From: Desulfosporosinus acididurans
GTDB lineage: Bacteria > Bacillota > Desulfitobacteriia > Desulfitobacteriales > Desulfitobacteriaceae
Length of the DNA: 64,000 bases
Reading direction: 5' to 3'
Assembly: GCF_001029285.1 (NCBI RefSeq)
Contig: NZ_LDZY01000009.1
Location: 124,001-188,000 of the forward strand
Shown: piece after piece, positions 41,105 to 49,844 of the stretch
Layout: each line of letters opens with the position of its first letter
Position numbering within the stretch: position 1 is the first letter of the stretch
The notes under the pieces: model-generated
Seen by the model: only the letters and a program-made list of their open reading frames with translations
Databases searched by the model: none
Told to the model about the DNA's origin: nothing
Position numbers and translations under genes: made by a program

Positions 41105-41312
41105 CAGGAGGGGAAGTACTTAATAGTGTGGTAGGCTATTATACAGGCCTCAAGAATTGGGTTCCCGTTTTAATGAACGGGGTATTCTAGGAGAACAAGG
41201 CGATATTTGCTTCTGTACCTGGCCGGAACTAGTTACGATATTAATGGGTGAATGGGAAGGTAACATTATTTAAAATCAATCTAATTCATGCTACAGCTTA
41301 GGAGATGATTGC

Positions 41313-41987
41313 ATGTTTAAGATTATGGTAGTGGAAGATGATCCTAAAATAAGGGACATAGTCATAGAAAATATAAAAAAGTGGAACTTTCAAGGGTTAA
41401 GCGTGAATAATTTTAATAATGTATTAAATGCATTTTTAGAGTATGAACCTGACCTTGTGCTTATGGATATAAACCTCCCCGCCTATGACGGATTTTATTG
41501 GTGCGCCAGGATAAGAGAAGTTTCCAAGGTACCTATAATTTTCATATCCTCAAGAAACACTAATATGGACATAATAATGGCCATAAATATGGGCGGGGAC
41601 GATTTTATCCAAAAACCTTTTTCCCTCGATGTCCTGGTAGCAAAGATAACGGCTATTTTAAGAAGGACCTATTCTTATGCAAATGTAGAGTCAAATGTGC
41701 TGGAATATAAAGGTGCTGTGCTGAACTTGAAGGATTGCAACCTTATGTATCATGATAAAAAAACTGACCTCACCAAAAATGAATTCAAAATATTGTATGT
41801 ACTCATCAAAAACAACAGTCAGGTCGTCAGCAGAGACAAGATAATGGAAGCTCTCTGGGAAGATGAAAGTTTCGTAGACGACAACACATTGACCGTAAAT
41901 ATAAACAGGCTGAGGAAAAAATTGTCTGATCTGGGTTTGACGGATTTTATTCAGACCAAGAAGGGGCAAGGGTACATAATACAATGA
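41313..41987 (+). CDS. OmpR-type response regulator, BceR-like
   Basis: The protein is 224 residues. The receiver domain (1-~115) has the acidic pocket V-E-D-D, phospho-acceptor LVLMDINLP (Asp ~52) and the K of IQKPFS. A winged-helix domain follows with TKNEFKILYVLIKNNSQVVS-RDKIMEALW and NTLTVNINRLRKKLSDLG. The order regulator-kinase-ABC ATPase-permease, plus the kinase type, identifies it as a BceR-like regulator of a peptide-antibiotic response system. The kinase start overlaps its stop by four bases. RBS TTAGGAGA. Confidence 0.92.
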   Translation: MFKIMVVEDDPKIRDIVIENIKKWNFQGLSVNNFNNVLNAFLEYEPDLVLMDINLPAYDGFYWCARIREVSKVPIIFISSRNTNMDIIMAINMGGDDFIQKPFSLDVLVAKITAILRRTYSYANVESNVLEYKGAVLNLKDCNLMYHDKKTDLTKNEFKILYVLIKNNSQVVSRDKIMEALWEDESFVDDNTLTVNINRLRKKLSDLGLTDFIQTKKGQGYIIQ

Positions 41988-43012
41988 GGATAAAGGAATA
42001 TTTAGCAGACAGAATTAAGCTTTTTATTTTTTACATAGTCCTCATGGGTGTTATATCTGCTGTAATGTACTTGAATGGAACGATAAAAATAAGCCTTGGA
42101 AATATAATATATATCAATTCCCTAGGCCTGACTCTCTTCCTTTTGTATCTTTTGTACGAATACCTTCCTTTGAAAAAATATTACGGTAGTATAAGCTGTC
42201 TATCAAAGTATAAAGCAACTGAGATTATCAATAATTTGCCTAAAGCTAAAAGCCATGAGCAGGCTTTATGGACTAAACTGCTGATAAGGATAGATAAAGA
42301 ACATGGGCAGAGGTTTCAAAAACTCAAAGAGGAAAAAAGGGAGAGCTCAGAGTTTGTAACGACATGGGTCCATGAAGTGAAAACTCCTATTGCCGTAAGC
42401 AGGCTTTTAATTGAAAACAGCCGAGATAAGTTTGACAGTGAAACCTTGCGGAGTATAGAAGAAGAAGTTGACAAAATAGACAACTTCGTAGAGAAGGCCC
42501 TATACTACTCCAAAATAGATGATTTCTCAAAGGATTACTTTGTTACAGAAAACAACATTGAACAAATAGTAAAGGGAGTCGTTAAAAAGAATGCAAAAAC
42601 TTTTATTAATAAGAGGATAACTATAAAGTTAATGAACCTGGATGTTAGCATCTCCACTGATAAAAAGTGGCTGATGTTTATAATCGACCAGGTTTTAGCC
42701 AATGCTTTAAAATATACGGATGAAGGCGGAAAAATAATCGTAAGCACTGAAACGAACAGCAAGGAAGATGTTTTGATTATAGAAGATAATGGAATAGGTA
42801 TAAAAGAAGAAGATATGAAGCGGGTTTTTGACAGGGGCTTTACGGGATATAACGGGAGAAATGAATATAAATCTACAGGAATGGGGCTGTATCTGGCTAA
42901 AAAACTGGCTGTCAAACTGGGCCATGACATAACTGTAGAATCGGTTTACGGTAGATACACCAGGGTGAAGATCCGCTTTCCTAAGCTTATGGATTATTTC
43001 AATGTTACATAA
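41984..43012 (+). CDS. Intramembrane-sensing histidine kinase, BceS-like
   Basis: The protein is 342 residues. It has two membrane helices at ~10-60 with almost no extracellular loop, typical of BceS-type kinases that sense through their ABC permease. The H-box is FVTTWVHEVKTPIAVSRLLI (His ~133). The N box (FIIDQVLANALKYTDEGGKI), G1 (EDNGIGI) and G2 (GFTGYNGRNEYKSTGMGLYL) are all present. It is translationally coupled to the regulator. Confidence 0.93.
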   Translation: MRIKEYLADRIKLFIFYIVLMGVISAVMYLNGTIKISLGNIIYINSLGLTLFLLYLLYEYLPLKKYYGSISCLSKYKATEIINNLPKAKSHEQALWTKLLIRIDKEHGQRFQKLKEEKRESSEFVTTWVHEVKTPIAVSRLLIENSRDKFDSETLRSIEEEVDKIDNFVEKALYYSKIDDFSKDYFVTENNIEQIVKGVVKKNAKTFINKRITIKLMNLDVSISTDKKWLMFIIDQVLANALKYTDEGGKIIVSTETNSKEDVLIIEDNGIGIKEEDMKRVFDRGFTGYNGRNEYKSTGMGLYLAKKLAVKLGHDITVESVYGRYTRVKIRFPKLMDYFNVT

Positions 43013-43078
43013 ATGTAAGTTTATAATCTTTTTTTGTAAGTTGAAAAAATGGATAGCTACTCAAGGATTAGATAAGAT

Positions 43079-43117
43079 AAGGTTAAAGCTTAATTAAAAG
43101 TTTTAACCTTATTTTTA
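43079..43117 (+). terminator. Hairpin between kinase and ABC genes
   Basis: AAGGTTAAA/TTTTAACCTT stem followed by ATTTTTA. It separates the regulator-kinase unit from the ABC unit, as in Bce systems where the transporter has its own induced promoter. Confidence 0.65.
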
Positions 43118-43170
43118 TGCGATGTCACTTGATGCAGACATCTAATAAGAAAATATCAGGAGGCGATACT

Positions 43171-43938
43171 ATGGACATCGTGTTGGATGTAAAAGCTCTG
43201 AGTAAAGTATATGGTTCAAAAGGAAATATATATACTGCCCTTGATCATATCGATTTGCAAATTGAAGCAGGAGAATTTGTCGGTATCATGGGGCCTTCCG
43301 GAGCAGGAAAAACAACCCTTTTGAATGTAATATCAACCATAGACAAACCCACTTCCGGAACCATTACTGTTGGCGGTGAAAATATAGAGGCCATGAACGA
43401 AAATAAATTAGCCTCTTTTCGCAGGAATAAACTTGGATTTATATTTCAGGAGTTTAACTTGCTGGATACTCTAACCTTGAAGGAAAATATTATACTTCCT
43501 TTAACACTTGCCAAAATGAGGCCGGCATTAGTTGATAAAAAAGCAGCAGAGATATGTGAAATCCTTGGTATATCTGAAATCCTGAGCAAATATCCATATG
43601 AAGTATCGGGAGGGCAAAAGCAGAGGGCAGCTGCGGCCAGGGCTATAATTACCGAACCTGCATTAATACTGGCCGACGAACCCACAGGGGCCCTGGATTC
43701 AAAATCTTCGCAGGAGCTCCTTCAATGCCTTTCGGAAATAAATAAAAGCAAGAATGCCACGATCATGCTGGTGACTCATGATGCCTTTGCGGCCAGTTAT
43801 TGCCATAGACTACTTTTTATCAAAGATGGTAAATTCTTTGCTGAGCTGGTTAGAGGGAATAACTCCCGAAGAGAATTCTTTCCCAAAATATTGGACGTAT
43901 TGGCAGCAATCGGCGGGAAGAATAACGATATGATTTAA
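43171..43938 (+). CDS. ABC transporter ATPase, BceA-like
   Basis: The protein is 255 residues from ATG 43171, which follows ATCAGGAGG; the frame extends 18 codons upstream without a site. Walker A GPSGAGKTTLL, Q-loop FQEFNLLDTLT, signature SGGQKQR, Walker B LILADEPTGALDS and switch His THD are all intact. It belongs to the MacB/BceA group that pairs with FtsX-type permeases. Its permease is 1.6 kb downstream at 45591, beyond three redox genes. Confidence 0.93.
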   Translation: MDIVLDVKALSKVYGSKGNIYTALDHIDLQIEAGEFVGIMGPSGAGKTTLLNVISTIDKPTSGTITVGGENIEAMNENKLASFRRNKLGFIFQEFNLLDTLTLKENIILPLTLAKMRPALVDKKAAEICEILGISEILSKYPYEVSGGQKQRAAAARAIITEPALILADEPTGALDSKSSQELLQCLSEINKSKNATIMLVTHDAFAASYCHRLLFIKDGKFFAELVRGNNSRREFFPKILDVLAAIGGKNNDMI

Positions 43939-44003
43939 GTGTTTTTAAAACATGGCCTGTGTCCTACTTCATTTCTAAAGAAGTTCTATAGAAGGAGTCT
44001 GAA

Positions 44004-44573
44004 ATGAAAAAGATCACTATTATAAGCTTATTATTAATTGTGTGTTTAAGTTTAGCTGGCTGTGGTCTATATAATGATAAGTCTGTCAATGGGAACAGTA
44101 CAATTAAAGGTGAAGTAACTCAAAAAGGGAACTTCGCAGATTTGAAGGTCATGCCTCAATTTAAAGTCAAAGATATCAATGACCATGAAGTTACCAACGA
44201 TATATTTAAAGATAAAAAACTCACTATGATAAACATTTGGGGAACCTTTTGCAGTCCATGTATCGATGAAATGCCGGCACTCCAGGAACTATACAGTAAA
44301 TATAAGGCGCAAGGTTTTAACCTGGTAGGTGTTGTTTCCGACGGCGAGATGGATGAGGTACAGGCCTTGCAAATCTTAAAAAAATTGAAAATAGACTATG
44401 TGAATTTAATACCGAATAAGAAGCTCTCTAGTGATTTTGTGGGCAAAACGATGATTGTTCCGGTTTCCGTATTTGTAAACAGCCAGGGTGAAATTCTGGA
44501 AACTGTGGCAGGTTCGAAAAGCAAAGAGGACTATCAAAAAATAATTGAAACAGAGCTTCAACAAGTCAGGTAG
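44004..44573 (+). CDS. TlpA/ResA-like thiol-disulfide lipoprotein
   Basis: The protein is 189 residues. A lipoprotein signal (LLLIVCLSLAGC, Cys20) is followed by a linker and a TlpA-type thioredoxin domain. The active site is MINIWGTFCSPCIDEMPALQ (C-S-P-C) with cis-Pro region KTMIVPVSVFVNSQGEI. Acts outside the membrane on protein disulfides. It precedes a CXXC microprotein and a polyferredoxin membrane protein, which together suggest electron transfer across the membrane to this thioredoxin. It sits inside the Bce-like operon. Confidence 0.9.
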   Translation: MKKITIISLLLIVCLSLAGCGLYNDKSVNGNSTIKGEVTQKGNFADLKVMPQFKVKDINDHEVTNDIFKDKKLTMINIWGTFCSPCIDEMPALQELYSKYKAQGFNLVGVVSDGEMDEVQALQILKKLKIDYVNLIPNKKLSSDFVGKTMIVPVSVFVNSQGEILETVAGSKSKEDYQKIIETELQQVR

Positions 44574-44582
44574 GTGCAGCCA

Positions 44583-44717
44583 GTGCAGTACAGGATTAGA
44601 GCAGCATTAATCGTCGGAGGAATATTGTTCATTTGTGTCGGAATATATCGGGGAGAAGTTCAAATTGTATTAATAAAAGCAATAAATATCTGCCTGGAGT
44701 GCATCGGAATTGGCTAA
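44583..44717 (+). CDS. CD1871A-type CXXC microprotein
   Basis: The protein is 44 residues, starting at GTG 44583 seven bases after AGGTAGGTG; a second in-frame GTG lies three codons upstream. It has one membrane helix (RAALIVGGILFICVGIYRGE) then VQIVLIKAINICLECIGIG, with the C-L-E-C motif near the end. This matches the CD1871A family of CXXC-containing small proteins known next to TlpA and 4Fe-4S genes in clostridia. Its stop overlaps the next gene's TTG by 8 bp, so translation is coupled. Confidence 0.85.
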   Translation: MQYRIRAALIVGGILFICVGIYRGEVQIVLIKAINICLECIGIG

Positions 44718-45555
44718 GTTCAAAAGAAAATTGGTTCAGTTTATGCTGCTTATAAGTACCAATGGGTACTTTAAGGGATTTTTAGATGGAAGCACCTACA
44801 GGGGAAAATTGAAAAGTATCTGTGTGCCAGGGCTTAACTGTTATTCCTGCCCTGGAGCATTCGGGGCCTGTCCCATCGGTTCATTGCAGGCTGTCGCCTC
44901 CGATCTAAGCTATAGGTTTTCCTTCTATTTAGCAGGTTTTTTAACCCTCATGGGCATAACTATGGGAAGGTTTATCTGCGGATGGCTCTGTCCCTTCGGA
45001 TATATACAGGAGCTGCTGCATAAAATTCCTTCACCAAAATTCAAGGTTGGTAAACGGTTTCAAAATCTAAAATACCTAAAGTATATAATACTTTTGGTCT
45101 TCGTAATTTTACTTCCTATGTTTTGGGTCAATGCTCTGGGAATGGGAAGTCCAACCTTCTGCAAATATATATGCCCTGCTGGGACTCTTGAAGGGGGAAT
45201 CCCTCTTACGTTACTGGACACCACATTAAGATCAGCCGCAGGTTTTTTATTTGCCTGGAAGGTATGCCTTCTTATAGTTACTATATTTGCATCGATAATC
45301 ATCTTTAGGCCATTTTGCAGATTTGTATGCCCCCTTGGAGCCATATATTCTCTTTTTAACCCCATAAGCGTTTATCGATTTAAAATAGACAAGAATAAAT
45401 GTACAAGCTGCGGCATTTGTATCGAGAAATGTAAAATGGGTGTAGAGGTTTATAAAAAGCCAAACAGTCCGGAGTGTATAAGATGCGGCGAATGCAAGTC
45501 TTCCTGCCCGCAGGGCGCTATTAAGGTATTAATAAACATGAAAGATGAAAAATAG
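44710..45555 (+). CDS. NapH/CcoG-like polyferredoxin membrane protein
   Basis: The protein is 281 residues from TTG 44710. It has four to five membrane helices carrying conserved cysteine motifs: CVPGLNCYSCPGAFGACPIG, CGWLCPFGYIQELLHK, CKYICPAGTLEGG and CRFVCPLGAI. A C-terminal domain binds two [4Fe-4S] clusters (CTSCGICIEKCKMGVEV, CIRCGECKSSCPQGAI). NapH-type proteins move electrons between cytoplasmic or membrane donors and exported thiols or periplasmic enzymes. With the TlpA-like lipoprotein and CXXC peptide it forms a probable transmembrane reducing chain. Confidence 0.9.
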   Translation: MAKFKRKLVQFMLLISTNGYFKGFLDGSTYRGKLKSICVPGLNCYSCPGAFGACPIGSLQAVASDLSYRFSFYLAGFLTLMGITMGRFICGWLCPFGYIQELLHKIPSPKFKVGKRFQNLKYLKYIILLVFVILLPMFWVNALGMGSPTFCKYICPAGTLEGGIPLTLLDTTLRSAAGFLFAWKVCLLIVTIFASIIIFRPFCRFVCPLGAIYSLFNPISVYRFKIDKNKCTSCGICIEKCKMGVEVYKKPNSPECIRCGECKSSCPQGAIKVLINMKDEK

Positions 45556-45590
45556 TTAAGTTTCAAAATACAAATCTTTGGAGGATAAAA

Positions 45591-47477
45591 ATGTTAATTT
45601 CATTAGCTCGGAGAAATGTAAAAAACAACTTTGAAAACTACTTTATTTACTTTTCATCGATTGTATTTAACGTATTAATATATTTTGCCTTTGAAAGTAT
45701 AAGCTTTAATAAACAAATTTCAGCATTGCTGCAAAGTAACGCGACAATTCTTTCAATATTTAGGGGCGCGTCTCTGATCATTGCCATATTTTCTGCTGTG
45801 CAGATGCTATATTCTAGTTCTTATTTTATTAGGAAGAGGAAAAAGGAAGTAGGCCTATATTCCTTATTAGGGTTAAAAAAGAGACAGGTAGGGGCCCTCT
45901 TGTTCTTCGAGAATATAATTACAGGAAGCCTTGCGCTGATTGTAGGTATATTGCTGGGAGGCTTGTTTTCCAAACTGTTCATGATGGCCCTGGTGAAATT
46001 TATGGGAGTGAATATGGACATATCCTTTTCCATAAGCGTTAATGCTGTTCTAAATACTGCCATTGTTTTTGGAATACTATTTCTGCTGGTTTCTATAAAT
46101 GCCTATGCCATCATTTATAGATTCAGGCTTATTGAGCTGTTTAAAGCCGAAAATAAAGGAGAGAAACAGCAAAAGTCTTCGTCCTTTCTGGCAGTTCTTT
46201 CATTAGTCTTATTCATAATAGAGGTCTGCGCTGTAATGAATGTTACTGACTCCTCTACATTTACAAGGAATATGCCTATTGTTCTCATAAGCTCTATAGC
46301 CGGTACCTTTCTGTTCTTCAGATGGTTTTTGGCAATGATCATAAAGTTCCTGAAAAATAAGAAGAGGCTATACTACAAGGGAAGCAACCTAATAAGCATA
46401 TCCCACATACTGTTCAGAATAAGGTCTAACAGCCGGAATCTGTCCGTAATTGCTTTGCTTAATGCCGTGGTTATTACGTCGATCGGTTTTGGGTACGCTT
46501 TCCATTATAACGTCGAGAAACTTGATAAATTGCAAATGCCCTTCTCATTTTACTATGAAAGTAATAATTTATCCTTGGACAAATCAATTGAAGCGTTGCT
46601 GAAAAAGCATCCGGAAAATAAGCTTATCGCCTCAGAGGAAGCAGAACTTGTGAAAGTAAAGGCTGATCTGTCGGGGATTTCCAGTAGGGACCAAAGTATT
46701 TATTTGATATCACAAAGTAAAGTCGAAGAGCTTGATAAATTCAGAGGGCTAAGAGATGACTTCAAACTTTCTCTCTCAGAAGGAGTCATATTAAAAGATG
46801 GCACTGAGCCGGACAGCGCCTATAAAGACAAGATTATTAAAATTTCCAATCATGAGCTGAACAGTTCTATTAAAATAGCAGACAGGAAGAATTATGCCCC
46901 CATGGACGTTTCCGATGACCACACACTAGTTTTGATGGTACCGGACGAAGTTTACAAAGAATATTATAATAAAGCAGATGTAGTTAGAATTAAAGGCTAT
47001 GTGATAGAGAATCAAAGAAACAGTAAAGCTTTGATGAAAGATATCGTAAGAAATATTCCCAACGATGTAGATTTTACCTATGAAGCACAAAATCTAGGTG
47101 TTCTAGCCATTTCATCTGTAATATCGTTTATAGGTATTTTCATTGGGCTGGTGTTTTTGGGTGCTACAGTAAGCATAATTTATTTCAAGCAGCTTACGGA
47201 AGCTAATGATGATAAGGAAAGATATGGTGTGCTGAAAAAGATAGGTGTAGGATCTAGCGAAATAAAAAAATCAATACACAAACAGGTGTTTATAGCGTTT
47301 GCCTTGCCCTTGCTTATTGGAATGTTTCACAGCCTGACAGCCTTTGCCTTTTTCAGCAGCATTGCGCCTGCAATGAATGTGGTTCTGCCTGCTCTTGTGA
47401 CGATGATTGTTTATAGTTTAATTTACACTGTATATTATTTCCTGACTGTAAACTCATATCTGAAAATAATTGGATGA
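45591..47477 (+). CDS. ABC transporter permease, BceB-like (FtsX family)
   Basis: The protein is 628 residues with ten membrane helices. An N-terminal helix (LARRNVKNNFENYFIYFSSI) is followed by an FtsX core (helices 2-4 with SSYFIRKRKKEVGLYSLLGL), a large extracellular domain between helices 7 and 8 (~residues 310-495), and a second FtsX core (YGVLKKIGVGSSEIKKSIHK). The large loop is the sensing part of BceB-type permeases in bacitracin or lantibiotic resistance. It completes the BceRSAB set with 43171. Confidence 0.92.
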   Translation: MLISLARRNVKNNFENYFIYFSSIVFNVLIYFAFESISFNKQISALLQSNATILSIFRGASLIIAIFSAVQMLYSSSYFIRKRKKEVGLYSLLGLKKRQVGALLFFENIITGSLALIVGILLGGLFSKLFMMALVKFMGVNMDISFSISVNAVLNTAIVFGILFLLVSINAYAIIYRFRLIELFKAENKGEKQQKSSSFLAVLSLVLFIIEVCAVMNVTDSSTFTRNMPIVLISSIAGTFLFFRWFLAMIIKFLKNKKRLYYKGSNLISISHILFRIRSNSRNLSVIALLNAVVITSIGFGYAFHYNVEKLDKLQMPFSFYYESNNLSLDKSIEALLKKHPENKLIASEEAELVKVKADLSGISSRDQSIYLISQSKVEELDKFRGLRDDFKLSLSEGVILKDGTEPDSAYKDKIIKISNHELNSSIKIADRKNYAPMDVSDDHTLVLMVPDEVYKEYYNKADVVRIKGYVIENQRNSKALMKDIVRNIPNDVDFTYEAQNLGVLAISSVISFIGIFIGLVFLGATVSIIYFKQLTEANDDKERYGVLKKIGVGSSEIKKSIHKQVFIAFALPLLIGMFHSLTAFAFFSSIAPAMNVVLPALVTMIVYSLIYTVYYFLTVNSYLKIIG

Positions 47478-47564
47478 ATTGCCTTAGGGATGCGTCAACT
47501 GGTGTCGGAAAAGTTAGTTCCGAAAGTTTGGGTGTAGAAAATACCATTTGAAGGGGTGGATGAC

Positions 47565-47750
47565 TTGAGTTCCTTGTTTGTCATGCTATTGCTGTTGCTG
47601 TGGCTTATTCCGATACTTGGATTGTTTTGGCTTTGGAAGGATGCGTCATCTAAAAGAGGGAGCCATATTGGGTGCCTTTGGGTACTTATTGTATTTGCTC
47701 TAGGTCCTATAGGCTTTATAGCGTACCTCATTGTAAGGAATTCAGATTGA
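47565..47750 (+). CDS. PLDc_N-like small membrane protein
   Basis: The protein is 61 residues. The start is uncertain: TTG at 47565 lies about seven bases after GAAGGGG, while GTG 47556 is adjacent to it. Two helices frame the motif WLWKDASSKRGSH-x-GCLWVL, and the protein ends FALGPIGFIAYLIVRNSD. This is the PLDc_N (phospholipase-nuclease N-terminal-like) pattern. It has no catalytic domain. Function unknown. Confidence 0.7.
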   Translation: MSSLFVMLLLLLWLIPILGLFWLWKDASSKRGSHIGCLWVLIVFALGPIGFIAYLIVRNSD

Positions 47751-47916
47751 CGGAAATTCATAAAATTATTGGGCCATCAACAGTTATGTAGATTGTTTCG
47801 CAGCCAATATATTATGAAATTAAGGTAAAATGTCGCATGAGTTTGGCACTTGTCTCAATTCGGTTCAATCCCTATGATTTAAACCAAATCCTAGTGCGTC
47901 TTTAATCCAAAATATT

Positions 47917-47946
47917 GTTGACGAGGACACAAAAAATTAATATAAT
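47917..47946 (+). promoter_or_regulatory. Sigma-A promoter of marR
   Basis: TTGACG at 47917, a spacer of about 17 bp, and TATAAT at 47941, about 35 bp upstream of the marR start codon. Confidence 0.65.
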
Positions 47947-47980
47947 GTTGCTGAAACGCTTATGGGTGGGGGAACAAACC

Positions 47981-48481
47981 ATGAACAAAGAAGAACAAAT
48001 TATGAAGGATTTCAGAGACTTATTTAACAAGATAATGTGGCTTGATAGCTTTAAGATGAAAATCAGCCTTAAGAATTATAATCCTTCTGAAATACATTGT
48101 ATTGAATATATTGGACAAAATGCAGATTCCAACGTGACAAAACTTGCGGAGTACTTTTATATGACAAGAAGTGCCATAAGCAAATTAACTAAGAAGCTCA
48201 TAGAAAAAGGACTGATCGAAAGCTACCAGAAGCCAGATAACAAGAAGGAAATCTACTTTAGACTTACTGAACAGGGAAAAGCAATTAACAAAGTCCATGA
48301 AAAATTGCACGAAGAATCTCAAGAACGTGATAAGGCTGTATTTGAGAAGGTATCCGAGGAACAATTTGACATTATGCTTAGTTTCGCGGAAAAATATAAT
48401 AGGCATTTGGATGCAGAAATAGAGAAACTGGGTGTAGATATTACATCTGGATTTATGGTGGGCATTTGGATGCAGAAATAG
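47981..48481 (+). CDS. MarR family transcriptional regulator, C-terminus altered by tandem duplication
   Basis: The protein is 166 residues from ATG 47981 (GGTGGGGG upstream). The winged helix is normal: YNPSEIHCIEYIGQNADSNV, TKLAEYFYMTRSAISKLTKK and the wing KPDNKKEIYFRLTEQG. The end reads HLDAEIEKLGVDITSGFMVG-IWMQK. A 59-bp unit is present three times from 48402, and because 59 is not a multiple of three the second unit is read in a new frame and stops. It controls probably the adjacent flavodoxin gene. Confidence 0.88.
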   Translation: MNKEEQIMKDFRDLFNKIMWLDSFKMKISLKNYNPSEIHCIEYIGQNADSNVTKLAEYFYMTRSAISKLTKKLIEKGLIESYQKPDNKKEIYFRLTEQGKAINKVHEKLHEESQERDKAVFEKVSEEQFDIMLSFAEKYNRHLDAEIEKLGVDITSGFMVGIWMQK

Positions 48482-48580
48482 AGAAACTGGGTGTAGATAT
48501 TACATCTGGATTTATGGTGGGTATTTGGATGCAGAAATAGAGAAACTGGATACAGATATTTCGTTTGGAACTATGATAGA
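48402..48580 (+). repeat. Three tandem copies of a 59-bp unit in the 3' end of marR
   Basis: GGCATTTGGATGCAGAAATA occurs at 48402 and 48461, and as GTATTTGG at 48521. Copies 1 and 2 are identical; copy 3 has diverged in its second half (GATACAGATATTTCG). Copy 3 probably represents the original gene end. Confidence 0.92.
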
Positions 48581-48654
48581 CTTTAATTTTACCTAACTCA
48601 TTTTGAAGAGCCCTATGAAATGGGAAATTATATAAATGCTTAGGAGCAAAAAAC

Positions 48655-49224
48655 ATGAATATCATTGGAATTATCGCAAGTCAGCGTAAAGAAGGCAATA
48701 CCGCCTTTATCGTAAACAAAATACTCGAAGGTGCGAAGGAACAGAGTGCCGAAACGAGTATCTTTGGTTTCGCCGATCTTGATATCAAACCGTGCCGAGG
48801 TTGTTGGGGCTGCCACAAGAGTGATCGGGGGTGTGTTATCAAAGATGACATGCAGAAAATTTATGACGCGCTTGAGCATGCAGATGCCATTGTTTTAGGT
48901 TTGCCGATTTACATGGGACAGATGAGCGCCCAAGGAAAGATATTCACCGACAGGCTGTTTGCACGATTTTCTCCGAGGTTCTCCCCGTTCTTCAAAGAAA
49001 ATGCCGTGAAACAAAAGCTGATCCTTTCGTTTAATCAGGGCAATCCTGATGCCGACCTGTTTAAAACGTATATTGATTATACAAAGCAAATGTTTGAAAT
49101 GCTGGAATTCGATGTGAAAGAGGTACCTGTCGTAACCGGCTTGCGAAATGGGCCGGCACACGAAAGAGAAGATCTGCGTACGAGCCTAAAGGATTTCGGT
49201 TCAGCATTGGTAGTATATCCATAG
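48655..49224 (+). CDS. Flavodoxin-fold NAD(P)H-dependent reductase
   Basis: The protein is 189 residues, start ATG 48655 after AGGAG. FMN loop IIASQRKEGNTAFIVNKILE, then IKPCRGCWGCHKSDRGCVIK with four closely spaced cysteines, and ADAIVLGLPIYMGQMSAQGK. It is related to the 38762 protein and to iron-sulfur flavoproteins. Adjacent to marR on the same strand. It probably reduces quinones, nitro or azo compounds or other redox-active small molecules. Confidence 0.85.
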   Translation: MNIIGIIASQRKEGNTAFIVNKILEGAKEQSAETSIFGFADLDIKPCRGCWGCHKSDRGCVIKDDMQKIYDALEHADAIVLGLPIYMGQMSAQGKIFTDRLFARFSPRFSPFFKENAVKQKLILSFNQGNPDADLFKTYIDYTKQMFEMLEFDVKEVPVVTGLRNGPAHEREDLRTSLKDFGSALVVYP

Positions 49225-49489
49225 TCACAATAATAACTATAATTTTCGTATAGTATGAATGGTATGTGCTGATAAGAAGACAGAAGTGGAAAACAGTTTC
49301 AAACTGCAATTCACTTCTGTTTAATTTCCTATTCCCTAGACCCTGATTGAAATGTTCAGAGTCCTTGTTCATGAGATAGTCGGTATCCAAGGGTTACACT
49401 AAGAGCATAGAAAAGTAGTTAAATAATGCGTAAATAAAATATAGGGGGAATATTGTTCTACACCACGACATGGGAAGGGCCTGATTATA

Positions 49490-49545
49490 CTTGAGGAACA
49501 TCATGGCAGTTAGCGAAGGTTACAAAGAATATGTAGTAGACCAAT
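49490..49545 (+). pseudogene. TfoX-N gene fragment (5' end)
   Basis: The bases CTTGAGGAACATCATGGCAG and the codons for M-A-V-S-E-G-Y-K-E-Y-V-V-D-Q reproduce the start and ribosome binding site of the gene at 4094, then diverge. Together with 19632 and 26206, this gives pieces of all parts of the gene in separate places. Confidence 0.85.
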
Positions 49546-49561
49546 ATTTTATAATTTTGAT

Positions 49562-49586
49562 TGACGCCAGGAAGCGTCTTTTTTTG
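49562..49586 (+). terminator. Intrinsic terminator
   Basis: GACGC-CAGGAA-GCGTC followed by TTTTTTT, just after the TfoX 5' fragment. The rest of 49225-49844 holds no other gene. Confidence 0.75.
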
Positions 49587-49844
49587 TTATTTGTGAAGGA
49601 AATGCATTGAAAAGCGCTGAATTATAGATAAATCTTTAGTATAAAAGAAAAATTTATGTTTGTTGGGTTATGAGGTTATTAGCGGAGAGACTGAGTTCAA
49701 AGGATAAAGTTGAATAAAATAAATGAACTCGACAACAGTACGTCGAGTTCAAAACGATAGGAAGGAAAGGCTTCTGCGTGTCAATTGCCTTGATGGGGCC
49801 AGAATGCTCACGCTCTGAAGCAAGATGGTTGTATCCTTCAGCGT

